64,000 bases of DNA from Tabrizicola piscis. GTDB lineage: Bacteria; Pseudomonadota; Alphaproteobacteria; Rhodobacterales; Rhodobacteraceae. Positions 17,603 through 27,190 of the stretch are shown piece by piece. Each line of letters starts with the position of its first letter. Within the stretch, counting starts at the first letter, position 1. The notes under the pieces are model-generated. The model was not told the DNA's origin and ran no database searches. It saw only the letters and a program-made list of their open reading frames with translations. Position numbers and translations under genes: made by a program. The stretch lies in the NCBI RefSeq assembly GCF_003940805.1, contig NZ_CP034328.1, positions 1,222,001-1,286,000 on the forward strand. The letters are read 5' to 3'.

Positions 17603-18493
17603 TCAGGCCGTAAGGCCCTTCGGTTCCGCCAGCCCGTTCGCCCGGCAGCAGGCGGTCAGCGTATTGGCCAGAAGGCAGGCAATCGTCATCGGCCCCACCC
17701 CGCCCGGCACCGGCGTGATTGCCCCGGCCACAGCGGCGGCGCTGGCGTAATGGACGTCGCCCACCAGCTTGGTCTTGCCGTCCCGCTCGATCCGGTTGAT
17801 GCCCACATCAATCACCGTCGCCCCGGGTTTCACCATCTCGCCGGTAATCATCTCGGGCCGGCCAACTGCCGCCACCAGAATGTCGGCGCGCTTGCAAACC
17901 TCGGTCAGGTTCTTGGTCCGGCTATGCGCAATCGTCACCGTGCAGCTGTCGCCCAGCAAAAGCTGCGCCATCGGCTTGCCCACGATGTTGGACCGCCCGA
18001 CCACCACCGCGTCCAGCCCGGCCAAAGACCCATGATGATCCCGCAGCATCATCAGGCAACCCAGCGGCGTGCAGGGCACCATGCTCTTCTGCCCGGTCCC
18101 AAGCAGCCCGACGTTCGATATGTGGAAACCGTCCACATCCTTCGCCGGATCAATCCGGTTGATCACAAGTTCCGAGTTCAGATGAGCCGGCAACGGCAAC
18201 TGCACCAAAATCCCGTGAACTTTCGGATCGGCGTTCAGCTGGTCGATCAGCGCCAGAAGCTCGGCCTCACCCGTGCCCGTATCCAGCCGATGTTCGAAAG
18301 ATGCCATTCCGACTTCAATGGTTGAGGCGTGCTTGTTGCGCACATAGACCTGTGACGCCGGGTCTTCGCCCACCAGCACCACCGCAAGGCCCGGCTGAAT
18401 GCCGTTTTCTTCCTTCAGCCGCAGCACATGCGCGGCCACTTGCCCCCGCACCTTGGCCGCAAAGGCCTTGCCGTCGATCACCGTGGCCGTCAT
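17603..18493 (-). CDS. folD: Methylenetetrahydrofolate dehydrogenase/cyclohydrolase
   Basis: A bifunctional cytoplasmic enzyme of 296 residues interconverting 5,10-methylene-THF, 5,10-methenyl-THF and 10-formyl-THF. Family motifs include [20 protein letters not shown] with the catalytic lysine (residue about 56), [29 protein letters not shown] for NADP binding, and the C-terminal signature [16 protein letters not shown]. It is the last gene of a minus-strand run fhs - chorismate mutase - folD, so the two enzymes for 10-formyl-THF handling are encoded together. Confidence 0.97.
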   Translation of the reverse strand: MTATVIDGKAFAAKVRGQVAAHVLRLKEENGIQPGLAVVLVGEDPASQVYVRNKHASTIEVGMASFEHRLDTGTGEAELLALIDQLNADPKVHGILVQLPLPAHLNSELVINRIDPAKDVDGFHISNVGLLGTGQKSMVPCTPLGCLMMLRDHHGSLAGLDAVVVGRSNIVGKPMAQLLLGDSCTVTIAHSRTKNLTEVCKRADILVAAVGRPEMITGEMVKPGATVIDVGINRIERDGKTKLVGDVHYASAAAVAGAITPVPGGVGPMTIACLLANTLTACCRANGLAEPKGLTA

Positions 18494-18497
18494 CCGT

Positions 18498-18809
18498 TCA
18501 TCCCTTCCTCAAACTGTCCGGCCCAAGCTTGCTTTCCTCGCGCGCGATGGACCAGTCGATCAGCCGCCGCCACAGCTTTTCCACCAGCTCGGGCGGCAGC
18601 CCGTAGGTGTCGGCGTGGCGGCGCACGTTCTGCACCACTTCCTCGACTCGCGCCTCGATCCGCGCGGGAAGATCGACCCCCGCCTTGATCTCGGCGGCCC
18701 GGTCGATATAGCCCGCACGTTCGGCAAACAGGCGGACCAGCTCTTCATCCAGCCGGTCAATCTCGGTCCGGATCTGGGCCATCGAGGTGCAGTCAGCGGG
18801 CTTCAGCAT
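18498..18809 (-). CDS. Chorismate mutase, AroQ type
   Basis: An all-helical enzyme of 103 residues converting chorismate to prephenate for Phe/Tyr synthesis. Characteristic parts are [40 protein letters not shown] and the C-terminal [14 protein letters not shown]. The ATG at 18809 gives the usual AroQ length; an upstream in-frame start at 18860 would add 17 residues reaching almost to fhs. It ends 4 bases before the folD start. It may alternatively be an isochorismate-pyruvate lyase relative, but the mutase reading is more likely. Confidence 0.88.
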   Translation of the reverse strand: MLKPADCTSMAQIRTEIDRLDEELVRLFAERAGYIDRAAEIKAGVDLPARIEARVEEVVQNVRRHADTYGLPPELVEKLWRRLIDWSIAREESKLGPDSLRKG

Positions 18810-18876
18810 CAAAATTCTCCCATCGCAGGCTGTCCCGTCAGATAAGGGGACAGCCCGCAAAGGGCAATGCGACCGG

Positions 18877-20553
18877 TTAGAACAACCCTTCGACCTGACC
18901 CAGATCGTTCAGCCGGATCACCTCGGCGGACGGCACCTTGGGCAGGCCCGGCATCGTCATGATCTCGCCGCAGATCGCGACGATGAAGCCAGCACCCGCG
19001 GACAGCCGCACTTCCCGAACCGGGACCGAGTGGCCAGTCGGCGCGCCGCGGACGGTCGGGTCGGTAGTAAAGCTGTACTGGGTCTTGGCCACGCAGATCG
19101 GCAGATGGCCATAGCCCGCCGCCTCCCACGCCTTCAGCTGGTCGCGGATCGACTTGTCGGCAATCACCTCATCGGCGTGATAGATCCGCTTGGCGATGGT
19201 TTCGATCTTCTGGAACAGCGGCATCTCATCCGGGTACAGGGGTGCAAAGTTCGCAGACCCCGATTCCGCCATCTGCACGACCTTCTTCGCCAGATCCTCG
19301 ATCCCGGCCGATCCTTGCGCCCAGTGCTTGCACAGGATCGCCTCGGCGCCCTGCTCGGCGACATAGGCCTTCACGGCTTCCACTTCGGCATCGGTGTCGC
19401 TGTAGAAGTGGTTGATCGCCACCACCACCGGTACGCCGAAGGATTTGACGTTGGCAATGTGGCGGCCCAGGTTCGGGCATCCCTTCTTGACAGCCTCGAC
19501 ATTCTCGGCCCCAAGATCAGCCTTCGCCACCCCGCCGTTCATCTTCATCGCCCGCACCGTGGCCACGATGACAGCGGCCGAAGGCTTCAGCCCCGCTTTC
19601 CGGCACTTGATGTCAAAGAACTTTTCCGCCCCAAGGTCGGCGCCGAAACCGGCTTCGGTCACGACATATTCGCCCAGCTTGAGCGCGGTCTTCGTCGCGA
19701 TGACCGAGTTGCAGCCGTGGGCGATGTTGGCAAACGGCCCGCCATGCACGAAGGCCGGGTTGTTCTCCAGCGTCTGCACCAGGTTCGGCTGCATCGCGTC
19801 CTTGAGCAGGACGGTCATCGCGCCATCTGCCTTGATGTCACGGGCATAGATCGGCTTCTTCTCGCGGGTATAGGCGACAACAATGTCACCCAGCCGCTTT
19901 TCCAGATCTTCCAGATCGTTCGACAGGCACAGGATCGCCATGACCTCGGACGCCACCGTGATGTCAAACCCGGTCTGCCGCGGGAAACCGTTCGACACGC
20001 CGCCCAGGTTCACCACGATATCGCGCAGCGCGCGGTCGTTCATGTCCATCACCCGGCGCCAGACGATGCGGCGCGCGTCGATCTGCAGCTCATTGCCCCA
20101 GTAGATGTGGTTGTCGATCATCGCCGACAAAAGGTTGTGGGCACTGGTGATGGCATGGAAGTCGCCGGTGAAGTGAAGGTTCATCTCCTCCATCGGCACG
20201 ACCTGCGCCATCCCGCCGCCAGCCGCCCCGCCCTTCATCCCGAAGTTCGGGCCCAGCGAAGCCTCGCGGATGCAGATCACCGCTTTCTTGCCAATCCGGT
20301 TCAGCCCGTCGCCCAGACCCACCGTCGTCGTGGTCTTGCCTTCGCCCGCAGGCGTCGGGTTGATCGCCGTGACCAGCACCAGCTTGCCATCGGGCCGCCC
20401 GGCCAGCGACTTGATGAACTCCTGCCCGACCTTGGCCTTGTCATGGCCGTAGGGCAGCAGATGCTCCGACGGAATGCCCAGCTTGGCCCCGATCTCCATG
20501 ATCGGCTTCTTTGTCGCCTCGCGCGCAATCTCGATGTCGGTCTTGAAGGCCAT
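18877..20553 (-). CDS. fhs: Formate--tetrahydrofolate ligase
   Basis: The enzyme makes 10-formyl-THF from formate, THF and ATP. The protein has 558 residues, normal length. The ATP site is [20 protein letters not shown] near residue 66, followed by [19 protein letters not shown] and the C-terminal [19 protein letters not shown] prefer the ATG at 20553, 6 bases after GGGAG; the ATG at 20559 directly abuts that motif. The upstream 250 bp hold a 16-bp perfect palindrome. With folD it forms a C1 module often used in glycine, formate and methyl-group metabolism. Confidence 0.97.
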   Translation of the reverse strand: MAFKTDIEIAREATKKPIMEIGAKLGIPSEHLLPYGHDKAKVGQEFIKSLAGRPDGKLVLVTAINPTPAGEGKTTTTVGLGDGLNRIGKKAVICIREASLGPNFGMKGGAAGGGMAQVVPMEEMNLHFTGDFHAITSAHNLLSAMIDNHIYWGNELQIDARRIVWRRVMDMNDRALRDIVVNLGGVSNGFPRQTGFDITVASEVMAILCLSNDLEDLEKRLGDIVVAYTREKKPIYARDIKADGAMTVLLKDAMQPNLVQTLENNPAFVHGGPFANIAHGCNSVIATKTALKLGEYVVTEAGFGADLGAEKFFDIKCRKAGLKPSAAVIVATVRAMKMNGGVAKADLGAENVEAVKKGCPNLGRHIANVKSFGVPVVVAINHFYSDTDAEVEAVKAYVAEQGAEAILCKHWAQGSAGIEDLAKKVVQMAESGSANFAPLYPDEMPLFQKIETIAKRIYHADEVIADKSIRDQLKAWEAAGYGHLPICVAKTQYSFTTDPTVRGAPTGHSVPVREVRLSAGAGFIVAICGEIMTMPGLPKVPSAEVIRLNDLGQVEGLF

Positions 20554-20659
20554 GTGCATCTCCCTTTGGGCAACTATCCCGTTTGCGACGTGATACCGGG
20601 CTATCGCGGGTTGACGAGGCCGGATTCCGACCTAAACACCGCGAAATTCGCCAGCGCCC

Positions 20660-20675
20660 GTTTCCGATCGGAAAC
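20660..20675. promoter_or_regulatory. 16-bp perfect palindrome upstream of fhs
   Basis: GTTTCCGATCGGAAAC is a perfect palindrome 107 bases upstream of the fhs start, in the divergent gap facing the MOSC gene's 3' end. It has the size and symmetry of a dimeric repressor operator. I cannot assign a regulator. Confidence 0.45.
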
Positions 20676-20806
20676 AAGCCGCACCGAATGCGCCATCAAG
20701 ACACTTGGACTAAAACCGTCATCCTTTCGGCAAGAATATCCCGATAGGGTGAGCGCAAAGAACGCCCGGCCCGTGGACAGACCAGCGCGCAAGGGTGTGC
20801 CCGTCC

Positions 20807-21415
20807 TCAGGCCCCGGCGCGCGCCGTGTCCAGATGCGCCCAGCCCCGCTGCTGCGGGACATGCAGCACCAGCACATCCCCCAGCCGCAGCACGCCCTCC
20901 CGCTCTACCCAGGCCGTCACCCCGCGCTTGCCCGCCGCCGCGCGCTTGAACCCCTTGCCCATCCCGGGCAGCACCTTGTCGATGGTCACCGCAGGCTCCT
21001 GACAGGGCAGGTTCTCCATATCGATCACCAGCGTCACCCCATCAGGCCCCTGCAACCGGCTGGAGGGGGGCAGATGGGTGAAATCCGGGATCCCCTCCAC
21101 CACCAAGGACGCACCGACCCAGGCGTAATCCATCGCCTCAAGCCCCATCGTGGCGGCCACCTCGGCCATCTCCTCGGCGCTGACCACAGCCAACTGGCGC
21201 ACGTTGCGGATCTCGGTGTTCCGGGGATGCTGCTTCAGCACCCGGCTGCAGGACGGGCGCGTCAGCCCGGCGTGAACCTCCCCCGCATAGCCCGCAAATG
21301 TCAGCGGCATCTCGGTCACCGGACCCGACCGGATGACCAGCTTTTCCACGGGCACGGCTTGCGTGCCCAGCCAGACGACACGGGCGGAATAGGGTGTAGG
21401 CATCAGGGCTTGCAT
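20807..21415 (-). CDS. MOSC domain protein
   Basis: The protein has 202 residues with the MOSC fold (molybdenum cofactor sulfurase C-terminal domain), shown by LTFAGYAGEVHAGLTRPSCS, a conserved cysteine region, VVSAEEMAEVAATMGL and GKRGVTAWVEREGVLRLGD. Such proteins are thought to bind Mo-cofactor or transfer sulfur, but the specific role is unknown. The ATG at 21415 has a GAGG 5 bases before it. Its start lies only 62 bases after the corA stop on the same strand, so co-transcription is possible. Confidence 0.8.
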   Translation of the reverse strand: MQALMPTPYSARVVWLGTQAVPVEKLVIRSGPVTEMPLTFAGYAGEVHAGLTRPSCSRVLKQHPRNTEIRNVRQLAVVSAEEMAEVAATMGLEAMDYAWVGASLVVEGIPDFTHLPPSSRLQGPDGVTLVIDMENLPCQEPAVTIDKVLPGMGKGFKRAAAGKRGVTAWVEREGVLRLGDVLVLHVPQQRGWAHLDTARAGA

Positions 21416-21477
21416 CGGATCCTCTTGGATAGCGCCGCCGCAGCGGTCTTTGGTGAACGGGGGAAAACGGCCTCGGC

Positions 21478-22455
21478 CTAAAGCCACTTCTTCCAGCGGA
21501 AGATCGCCCAGGGCACGACGGCCGACAGGACCATCCCCGCCAGCGCCGCCGGATAGCCCCATTCCCAGGCCAGTTCCGGCATGTGGTCAAAGTTCATTCC
21601 GTAGATGCTGGCGATCAGCGTTGGCGGCAGAAAGACAAAGGCCACCACCGAGAAGATCTTGATGATGTCCGATTGCCGGATGTTGATGACCCCCAGCGTC
21701 GCATCCAGCAGAAAGCGGATCTTCTCGGTCTGGGTTTTCGCAACTTCGCGCAGCGACCGCAGGTCCTCAAGCAAAGTCCGCACCACCGACCGCTCACCCG
21801 TGTTCAACGCCAGACCCTCTGGTGGCGTGTTGGTCACGGCCAGATGCCCGACCAGCCGCTGGATCGTGCCCAGACTTTCGCCCACCTTGCCGTTCAGGTC
21901 TTCGGCCCGCCCGATCCGTTGCAACACCACCGCCAGCGCCTGATCCTTGCCCGAAGGTCGGTGCGCCGCGAAGATCGCCTTGGAAAGGCTGTCCAGCCGC
22001 CGCGCCTCGCCTTCCAGAATGTCGGCCAGCCGGTCCACCGCCGCCTCCAGCAGCCCAAGCAAGGCGTCCACCCCGGTGGCCAGCGGTGTGTCATGCCGGG
22101 CGGCCCATTCGGCGAAGTGGCCGAACGACCCGGGGTGGTGGTAATGCACGGTGACCAGCCGGTCCGGCAGGACGACAAAGGTCACCGGGCCAATCTCGGT
22201 CCCCAAGATCTCGACGGTTGCCACGATCTGGGCCGTCAGAAACAGCGTCCCGTCTTCGCGGTAGATCCGGGAGGAAATCTCGATCTCCTGCATGTCCTCG
22301 CGGGTGGGAATGCCGATGCCAAGCGCCGCTTCGACAGCCTGCTCTTCGGCTTGCGTGGGCGCCTCAAGGTCGATCCACAGCGCGTCCTTCAGCCGATCCC
22401 GCGAAAGGTCCAGCCGTTCCAGCCGATTGCCCAGTGATCGATAGGCCGTGATCAT
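21478..22455 (-). CDS. CorA-family divalent cation transporter
   Basis: The protein has 325 residues: a large cytoplasmic N-terminal domain, then two C-terminal helices with the GMN selectivity motif (SIYGMNFDHMPELAWEWG) between them. The penultimate helix is preceded by the long stalk helix (NIRQSDIIKIFSVVAFVFLP). CorA proteins form pentamers that import Mg2+; related ZntB members move Zn2+, and the sequence alone does not settle the cation. It is the first gene of a possible pair with the MOSC gene. Confidence 0.9.
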   Translation of the reverse strand: MITAYRSLGNRLERLDLSRDRLKDALWIDLEAPTQAEEQAVEAALGIGIPTREDMQEIEISSRIYREDGTLFLTAQIVATVEILGTEIGPVTFVVLPDRLVTVHYHHPGSFGHFAEWAARHDTPLATGVDALLGLLEAAVDRLADILEGEARRLDSLSKAIFAAHRPSGKDQALAVVLQRIGRAEDLNGKVGESLGTIQRLVGHLAVTNTPPEGLALNTGERSVVRTLLEDLRSLREVAKTQTEKIRFLLDATLGVINIRQSDIIKIFSVVAFVFLPPTLIASIYGMNFDHMPELAWEWGYPAALAGMVLSAVVPWAIFRWKKWL

Positions 22456-22507
22456 GCTGCATCCCCGTTCCGGTCACAGCAAAGCCTATCGCCCCACCCA
22501 GAAAAGC

Positions 22508-22535
22508 GGAAGGCCCCGCAGGGGCGGGGCCTTCC
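22508..22535 (-). terminator. Terminator of the tol-pal-ftsH operon
   Basis: Arms of 12 bases (GGAAGGCCCCGC / GCGGGGCCTTCC) with a 4-base loop, 18 bases after the ftsH stop and followed on the minus strand by GCTTTT. It lies between ftsH and corA. Confidence 0.85.
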
Positions 22536-22553
22536 AACCAGTCATGGTCGCCG

Positions 22554-24479
22554 TCAGAGAGGGGCCGGTTCCGGATCAGACCCCGGCTTCGGTGCCCGCG
22601 CCCGGGTCTTCGGGATCGCGGCAATCGACGTCGTCCCCCCGCCCGATGCCGGCTTGTCCCCGTCATCGCTGCCACCCAGCGCCTCGCCCGCAATCACCTT
22701 GCGAATCTCGTCGCCAGTCAGCGTCTCGTATTCCAGCAGGCCCTTGGCCAGACGCTCAAAGTCATCGGCCTTTTCCAGCAGGATACGCCGCGCGGTTTCA
22801 TAGCCTTCGTCGATCAGCGATTTCACTTCGCCCTCGATCGCCTGCTTCGTCTCAGCGGAAACCGAGAAGCCCGCCGTGTTGCCCTGATAACCCTCATGCG
22901 CCTCGGAATAGTCGATGTTGCCGATCTTGTCCGACATCCCCCAGCGCATCACCATGGCCCGGGCCAGACCCGACGCCTGCTGAATGTCGCCGACGGGGCC
23001 TGAGGACACGCCTTCCTCACCATACTTGATGATCTCAGCCGCCTTGCCCGCCATCGTCATCGCGATGCGCTGCTTGGCTTCGTCCTTGTGCATCTGCAAC
23101 CGGTCCATTTCAGGCAAGCTGACCACCATCCCCAAGGCACCGCCGCGCGGGATGATCGTCGCCTTGTAGACCGGGTCACACTTCGGCAGGTTCATGCCCA
23201 CGATGGCATGGCCCGCTTCGTGATAGGCGGTCTTTTCCTTCTGGTCGTCGGTCAGGACCATGCTGCGGCGTTCCGCGCCCATCATGACCTTGTCCTTGGC
23301 CTGTTCAAAGTCAGTCATCGTCACGAACCGGCGGCCAACACGGGCTGCCATCAGCGCGGCCTCGTTCACCAGGTTCATCAGGTCAGCACCGCTGAACCCG
23401 GGCGAACCACGCGCAATCGTGCGCAGGTCAACGTCCGGCCCCAAAGGCACCTTGCGGGCGTGGACCGACAGGATCTTCTCCCGCCCCTTGATGTCGGGGT
23501 TCGGCACATGGATCTGACGGTCAAAGCGGCCGGGACGCAGGAGTGCCGGGTCCAGCACGTCCTTGCGGTTGGTCGCGGCGACGATGATCACACCCTCGTT
23601 CGCCTCAAACCCGTCCATTTCCACAAGCAACTGGTTCAGCGTCTGCTCACGTTCGTCATTGCCGCCGCCCATGCCGACGCCACGCGCCCGGCCCACGGCG
23701 TCAATCTCGTCGATGAAGACGATGCAAGGCGCATTCTTCTTGGCCTGCTCGAACATGTCGCGGACACGGCTTGCACCGACACCGACGAACATTTCCACGA
23801 AGTCAGAGCCCGAGATGGTGAAGAACGGCACCCCCGCCTCACCCGCAATCGCGCGCGCCAGCAGCGTCTTACCCGTACCGGGCGGGCCAACCAGCAGCGC
23901 GCCCTTCGGAATCTTGCCGCCAAGACGGCTGAACTTCTGCGGATTGCGCAGGAATTCCACGATCTCTTCCAGCTCTTCCTTGGCCTCGTCGATCCCGGCC
24001 ACGTCGTCAAACGTCACGCGCCCCTGCTTTTCCGTCAGCAGTTTCGCGCGTGATTTGCCAAAGCCCATGGCCCCGCCACGCCCGCCGCCCTGCATCCGGT
24101 TCATGAAGAACAGCCAGATGCCGATCAGCACGATGAAGGGCAGCCACAGCGACAGCAGCGACATGAAGCCCGACTGCGCCTGCGGTTCGGCCTGAACGTC
24201 AACCCCCTTGGCGATCAGGTCGCGGGTCAGCGCCTCGGTCACCACTTCGCCCTGCGGCTTGATCGCCACATAAGTATTACCGTCACTGGCCCGGACGACG
24301 ATCCGTTCCCCGTCCAGGGTAACCCCGGACACCTGTCCGGCATCGACCCGCTCGATGAATTCCGAATAGCTGAGCGACCGTGACGAAGTCGTGGTCTGTC
24401 CGCCGGAAAACAGCTGGAACAGAGCCATGACAAGGATCAGCAGCACGACCCAGAAAGCGATATTGCGCGCATTGCCCAC
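22554..24479 (-). CDS. ftsH: ATP-dependent zinc metalloprotease FtsH
   Basis: A membrane-anchored AAA+ protease of 641 residues. Two helices flank a periplasmic loop (residues about 8-25 and 100-120). Walker A is [19 protein letters not shown] near residue 195, Walker B is [16 protein letters not shown], the SRH is [20 protein letters not shown], and the zinc site is [11 protein letters not shown] near residue 415. It degrades membrane proteins and LpxC/sigma-32-type substrates in other bacteria. The start is a GTG at 24479 after GGGAG. It is the last gene of the tol-pal-tilS run. Confidence 0.98.
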   Translation of the reverse strand: MGNARNIAFWVVLLILVMALFQLFSGGQTTTSSRSLSYSEFIERVDAGQVSGVTLDGERIVVRASDGNTYVAIKPQGEVVTEALTRDLIAKGVDVQAEPQAQSGFMSLLSLWLPFIVLIGIWLFFMNRMQGGGRGGAMGFGKSRAKLLTEKQGRVTFDDVAGIDEAKEELEEIVEFLRNPQKFSRLGGKIPKGALLVGPPGTGKTLLARAIAGEAGVPFFTISGSDFVEMFVGVGASRVRDMFEQAKKNAPCIVFIDEIDAVGRARGVGMGGGNDEREQTLNQLLVEMDGFEANEGVIIVAATNRKDVLDPALLRPGRFDRQIHVPNPDIKGREKILSVHARKVPLGPDVDLRTIARGSPGFSGADLMNLVNEAALMAARVGRRFVTMTDFEQAKDKVMMGAERRSMVLTDDQKEKTAYHEAGHAIVGMNLPKCDPVYKATIIPRGGALGMVVSLPEMDRLQMHKDEAKQRIAMTMAGKAAEIIKYGEEGVSSGPVGDIQQASGLARAMVMRWGMSDKIGNIDYSEAHEGYQGNTAGFSVSAETKQAIEGEVKSLIDEGYETARRILLEKADDFERLAKGLLEYETLTGDEIRKVIAGEALGGSDDGDKPASGGGTTSIAAIPKTRARAPKPGSDPEPAPL

Positions 24480-24556
24480 AAGGCATCTCCCGTAAATGCC
24501 GCGCCCCGGCGTCGGGGGCGGCCTTGTGAAACAAGATAGTCAGTTTGTCGCCCGGT

Positions 24557-25756
24557 TCAATGCGATAACAGGACATCGTGGAACCCGGGCGTGCATGTCG
24601 CAGTTGCCGGGCCAAATCCCGCGCAGGGGGCGGCCACCAGCCTGTCGCTCTGCCAGACGCCCGGGGTCACCTCCAGCACCTGCCGCGGCACCCCCAGCGC
24701 CCGCCACTCCGGGCACTGGCGCAAGCCGTCCACCCCCAGCGCCCGCACCTCACCCGCGGCGCCCATCACGGTCCAGCGCCCGTCCCAGACCCGCCCCACC
24801 GGAACCGGCCCGCCCAGCGCCCGCGCCTCGCGCAGGATCCAGCCCTGCCGCGCCCGGCAGCCGCGCAGCGTGGCATCGCGCCCTTCCGCCAAGGCCCGCG
24901 TGAACCGCGCCAGATCATCGGCCCGGGGGGCGTACCGCGCCCCGGCAAGCCAGCCAACCGCCGCGCCCACCACTTGCCGCCGCACATCCAGAGGTTCCGC
25001 CCAAAGCCCACCGGCAAGGCGCAAGGCCCCCGCCACTTCGGCCACATGCCGCCCCGCCGCAGCCTGCACCGCCGCGGACACCACCTCCTGCGCAAGGGCC
25101 AGATGCCCGGCCACCCCGGCCAACCCCTCGGCGGTGATCCCCAGCGGGGCCAGCGCCGCCAACACCTGCCGCGCCCTGACCCGGGTAAAGCGCGGGTTGT
25201 CGTTGGTCGGATCGTCCACCCAAGTCAGGCCCTGCGCCCGCAGCCAGTCGCGCAACTCCTCCCGGCCCGCGTCGATCAAGGGGCGGTGAAACGTCACGCC
25301 ACCATCAACCCAGGCCCGGCGCATGCCCGACAGCCCGGCCAGCCCGGCCGCCCGCGCCAGCCCCATCAGCACCGTCTCGGCCTGATCGTCCCGGGTGTGC
25401 CCCAAGGCCACATGCCCGATACCGCGCCCGCGCGCCCAATCCCCGATCAGCGCCATCCGCGCCTGCCGTGCGGCATCCATCAGGTTGCCCGGCACCTCTG
25501 GCCCATGGTCCCAGACCCGCACCACATGCGGCACCCCCAAGCCTGCACAGACCCGCGCCACCGCCAAAGCCTCTGCCGCGCTGTCGTCGCGCAGACGGTG
25601 ATCCACCGTCGCCGCCTCAACCCGCAGCCCGGCCTGCAAGGCCAGATGCAAAAGGGCGGTGGAATCCCCACCGCCCGATACCGCAATCCCGATGGTTTCG
25701 CCCGCAGGCAGGCTGTCGCGGATCAGCCCGACCAGCCGAGTGCTGTCTACTGGCAC
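24557..25756 (-). CDS. tilS: tRNA(Ile)-lysidine synthase
   Basis: This PP-loop ATPase adds lysine to C34 of tRNA-Ile(CAU) so that it reads AUA codons. The protein has about 399 residues. The PP-loop is IAVSGGGDSTALLHLALQ near residue 20, followed by VDHRLRDDSAAEA, GHTRDDQAETVLMGLAR and HRPLIDAGREELRDWLRAQG. The start is taken as the GTG at 25756, which overlaps the end of the cpoB gene and is preceded by an AGGGG; no ATG lies near. The longer frame to 25840 would overlap cpoB by about 90 bases. The gene lies between cpoB and ftsH. Confidence 0.92.
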   Translation of the reverse strand: MPVDSTRLVGLIRDSLPAGETIGIAVSGGGDSTALLHLALQAGLRVEAATVDHRLRDDSAAEALAVARVCAGLGVPHVVRVWDHGPEVPGNLMDAARQARMALIGDWARGRGIGHVALGHTRDDQAETVLMGLARAAGLAGLSGMRRAWVDGGVTFHRPLIDAGREELRDWLRAQGLTWVDDPTNDNPRFTRVRARQVLAALAPLGITAEGLAGVAGHLALAQEVVSAAVQAAAGRHVAEVAGALRLAGGLWAEPLDVRRQVVGAAVGWLAGARYAPRADDLARFTRALAEGRDATLRGCRARQGWILREARALGGPVPVGRVWDGRWTVMGAAGEVRALGVDGLRQCPEWRALGVPRQVLEVTPGVWQSDRLVAAPCAGFGPATATCTPGFHDVLLSH

Positions 25757-26577
25757 CCCAGCCCCTGCATCGCCACCCCGGCCTGGGTCGACGCCATGCT
25801 GCCCGGATAGCGCACGCCAACCTCGCCCAAGGTCACGCAAGCCTCGGGCACCTGACCCAGCGCCGCCAACCCCTCACCCAGCTTCAACAAGGCATCCGGC
25901 GCAAAAGTCCCGTCCGGCGCGGCCGAGAACGCATCCAGATAGGCCCGCGCCGCGTTCGACGTCTCACCCAGGGATGTCAACGCCTCACCGCGCAGATACA
26001 GCGCCTCCTGCGTCAGCGGCCCGCCAGGATAGGATTGGGCAAAGGTCGCAAAGAGCTGTTCAGCACCGCGAAAGTCACCTTGACCGAGCACCTCCTTGGC
26101 CCGGTCAAAATCCGCCTGTTCACTGATCGCCAGTTCCGCCCCGCCCGTCGCGGGGGGCGTGTCAGTCACCACCGGTGCGGCGATGACCTCGCCGCCCGTG
26201 TCGCCCCCCAGCACCGATGTCGCGCCAAGCGTCGTCGGGTCGCAGCCCTCCGTCACTTCGCACAGCCGGTATTCGATGTCGCCGATCCGGTTGGTGCCAT
26301 CCGACACCACCCGGTTCAGCTTCAACTCCACCGCTTCGGTCCGCGCGGTTAGCCTCGACAGTTCCGCCTCGATCGTGTCCATCCGCTGCAGGGCGTCACC
26401 GCCCGCCGCACCGGTCGCGGCAGCGCCGCTGGACACCAGTTCCGCCTTCAGGGCGTTGAACTCGGCCGCAAGGGCGGCAAGCTCGCCCCGGATGTCGGCC
26501 AGCGTTTGGGTCCGGTCCTGTGCCACTGCCGCGACCGGCAGCAGCACAAGCAAAAGACCAAGGCGGATCAGCCGCAT
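25747..26577 (-). CDS. cpoB: Tol-Pal system protein YbgF/CpoB
   Basis: A periplasmic protein of about 276 residues coordinating outer-membrane constriction with peptidoglycan synthesis. A signal peptide (LIRLGLLLVLLPVAAVAQ) is followed by a short coiled coil (IRGELAALAAEFNALKAELV) and C-terminal TPR-like repeats (DFRGAEQLFATFAQSYPGGP, LYLRGEALTSLGETSNAARA, LLKLGEGLAALGQVPEAC). The ATG at 26577 is 5 bases downstream of the pal stop. The alternative ATG at 26595 would overlap pal. It is the sixth gene of the tol run. Confidence 0.92.
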   Translation of the reverse strand: MRLIRLGLLLVLLPVAAVAQDRTQTLADIRGELAALAAEFNALKAELVSSGAAATGAAGGDALQRMDTIEAELSRLTARTEAVELKLNRVVSDGTNRIGDIEYRLCEVTEGCDPTTLGATSVLGGDTGGEVIAAPVVTDTPPATGGAELAISEQADFDRAKEVLGQGDFRGAEQLFATFAQSYPGGPLTQEALYLRGEALTSLGETSNAARAYLDAFSAAPDGTFAPDALLKLGEGLAALGQVPEACVTLGEVGVRYPGSMASTQAGVAMQGLGCQ

Positions 26578-26581
26578 GGCA

Positions 26582-27109
26582 TCAGACCCCGGCACCGGCC
26601 GAAAGCACCGTCACGGCGCGGCGGTTCTTGGAATAGCATTCCTCGGTCGAGCAGACCTCGATCGGGCGCTCCTTGCCGTAGCTGATGGTGCGCAGCCGGT
26701 TCGCCGGAACGCCCTGGCTGATCAGGAAGTTCTGCACCGCTGCCGCACGCCGTGCGCCCAGCGCAAGGTTGTACTCCCGCGTGCCCTGCTCATCCGCATG
26801 GCCTTCGATGATCGCGGCGTAACCAGCGTTCGTCATCAGCCATTGCGCCTGCGCCGTCAGCACCGCGCGGCCCTCGGGGGTCAGGGTGGACTGGTCCACC
26901 GCAAACAGCACCCGGTCCCCGACGCGCTGGTTGAAATAGGCGATGGAGGTCGGGTTGTTCGGGTCGCCCAGACCCGTGGTGTCAATGCCGCCCGCGCCCC
27001 CGGGTCCACCCGCGCCGCCCGGGCCACCAGCACCGTAGCGATCAGGATTGTTACAGGCGGCAAGCGCAAGCGTTGCAATCAGCAGAAGCGACTTCGCGGC
27101 AAGAGTCAT
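26582..27109 (-). CDS. pal: Peptidoglycan-associated lipoprotein Pal
   Basis: An outer-membrane lipoprotein of 175 residues. The lipobox LALAAC ends at Cys 19 after a signal peptide. A Gly/Pro-rich linker (GAGGPGGAGGPGGAGG) separates it from the OmpA-like domain, which has GHADEQGTREYNLALGARRA and RTISYGKERPI for binding diaminopimelate. Pal links the outer membrane to peptidoglycan and works with TolB. The ATG at 27109 follows GGAAGAA. The gene lies 81 bases after tolB on the same strand. Confidence 0.97.
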   Translation of the reverse strand: MTLAAKSLLLIATLALAACNNPDRYGAGGPGGAGGPGGAGGIDTTGLGDPNNPTSIAYFNQRVGDRVLFAVDQSTLTPEGRAVLTAQAQWLMTNAGYAAIIEGHADEQGTREYNLALGARRAAAVQNFLISQGVPANRLRTISYGKERPIEVCSTEECYSKNRRAVTVLSAGAGV

Positions 27110-27190
27110 GGGTTTCTTCCTTCTTATTGGCTCGATTGCGGCCAGAGTAACAGAGTTGCGCCGCCGTGGGAATCGGCGGCGCGTCACGTT

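Noticed and set aside
18787..20949. Long open frame on the plus strand (720 codons)
   Set aside because: Antisense to fhs and the chorismate mutase gene; low-complexity basic translation without recognisable motifs.
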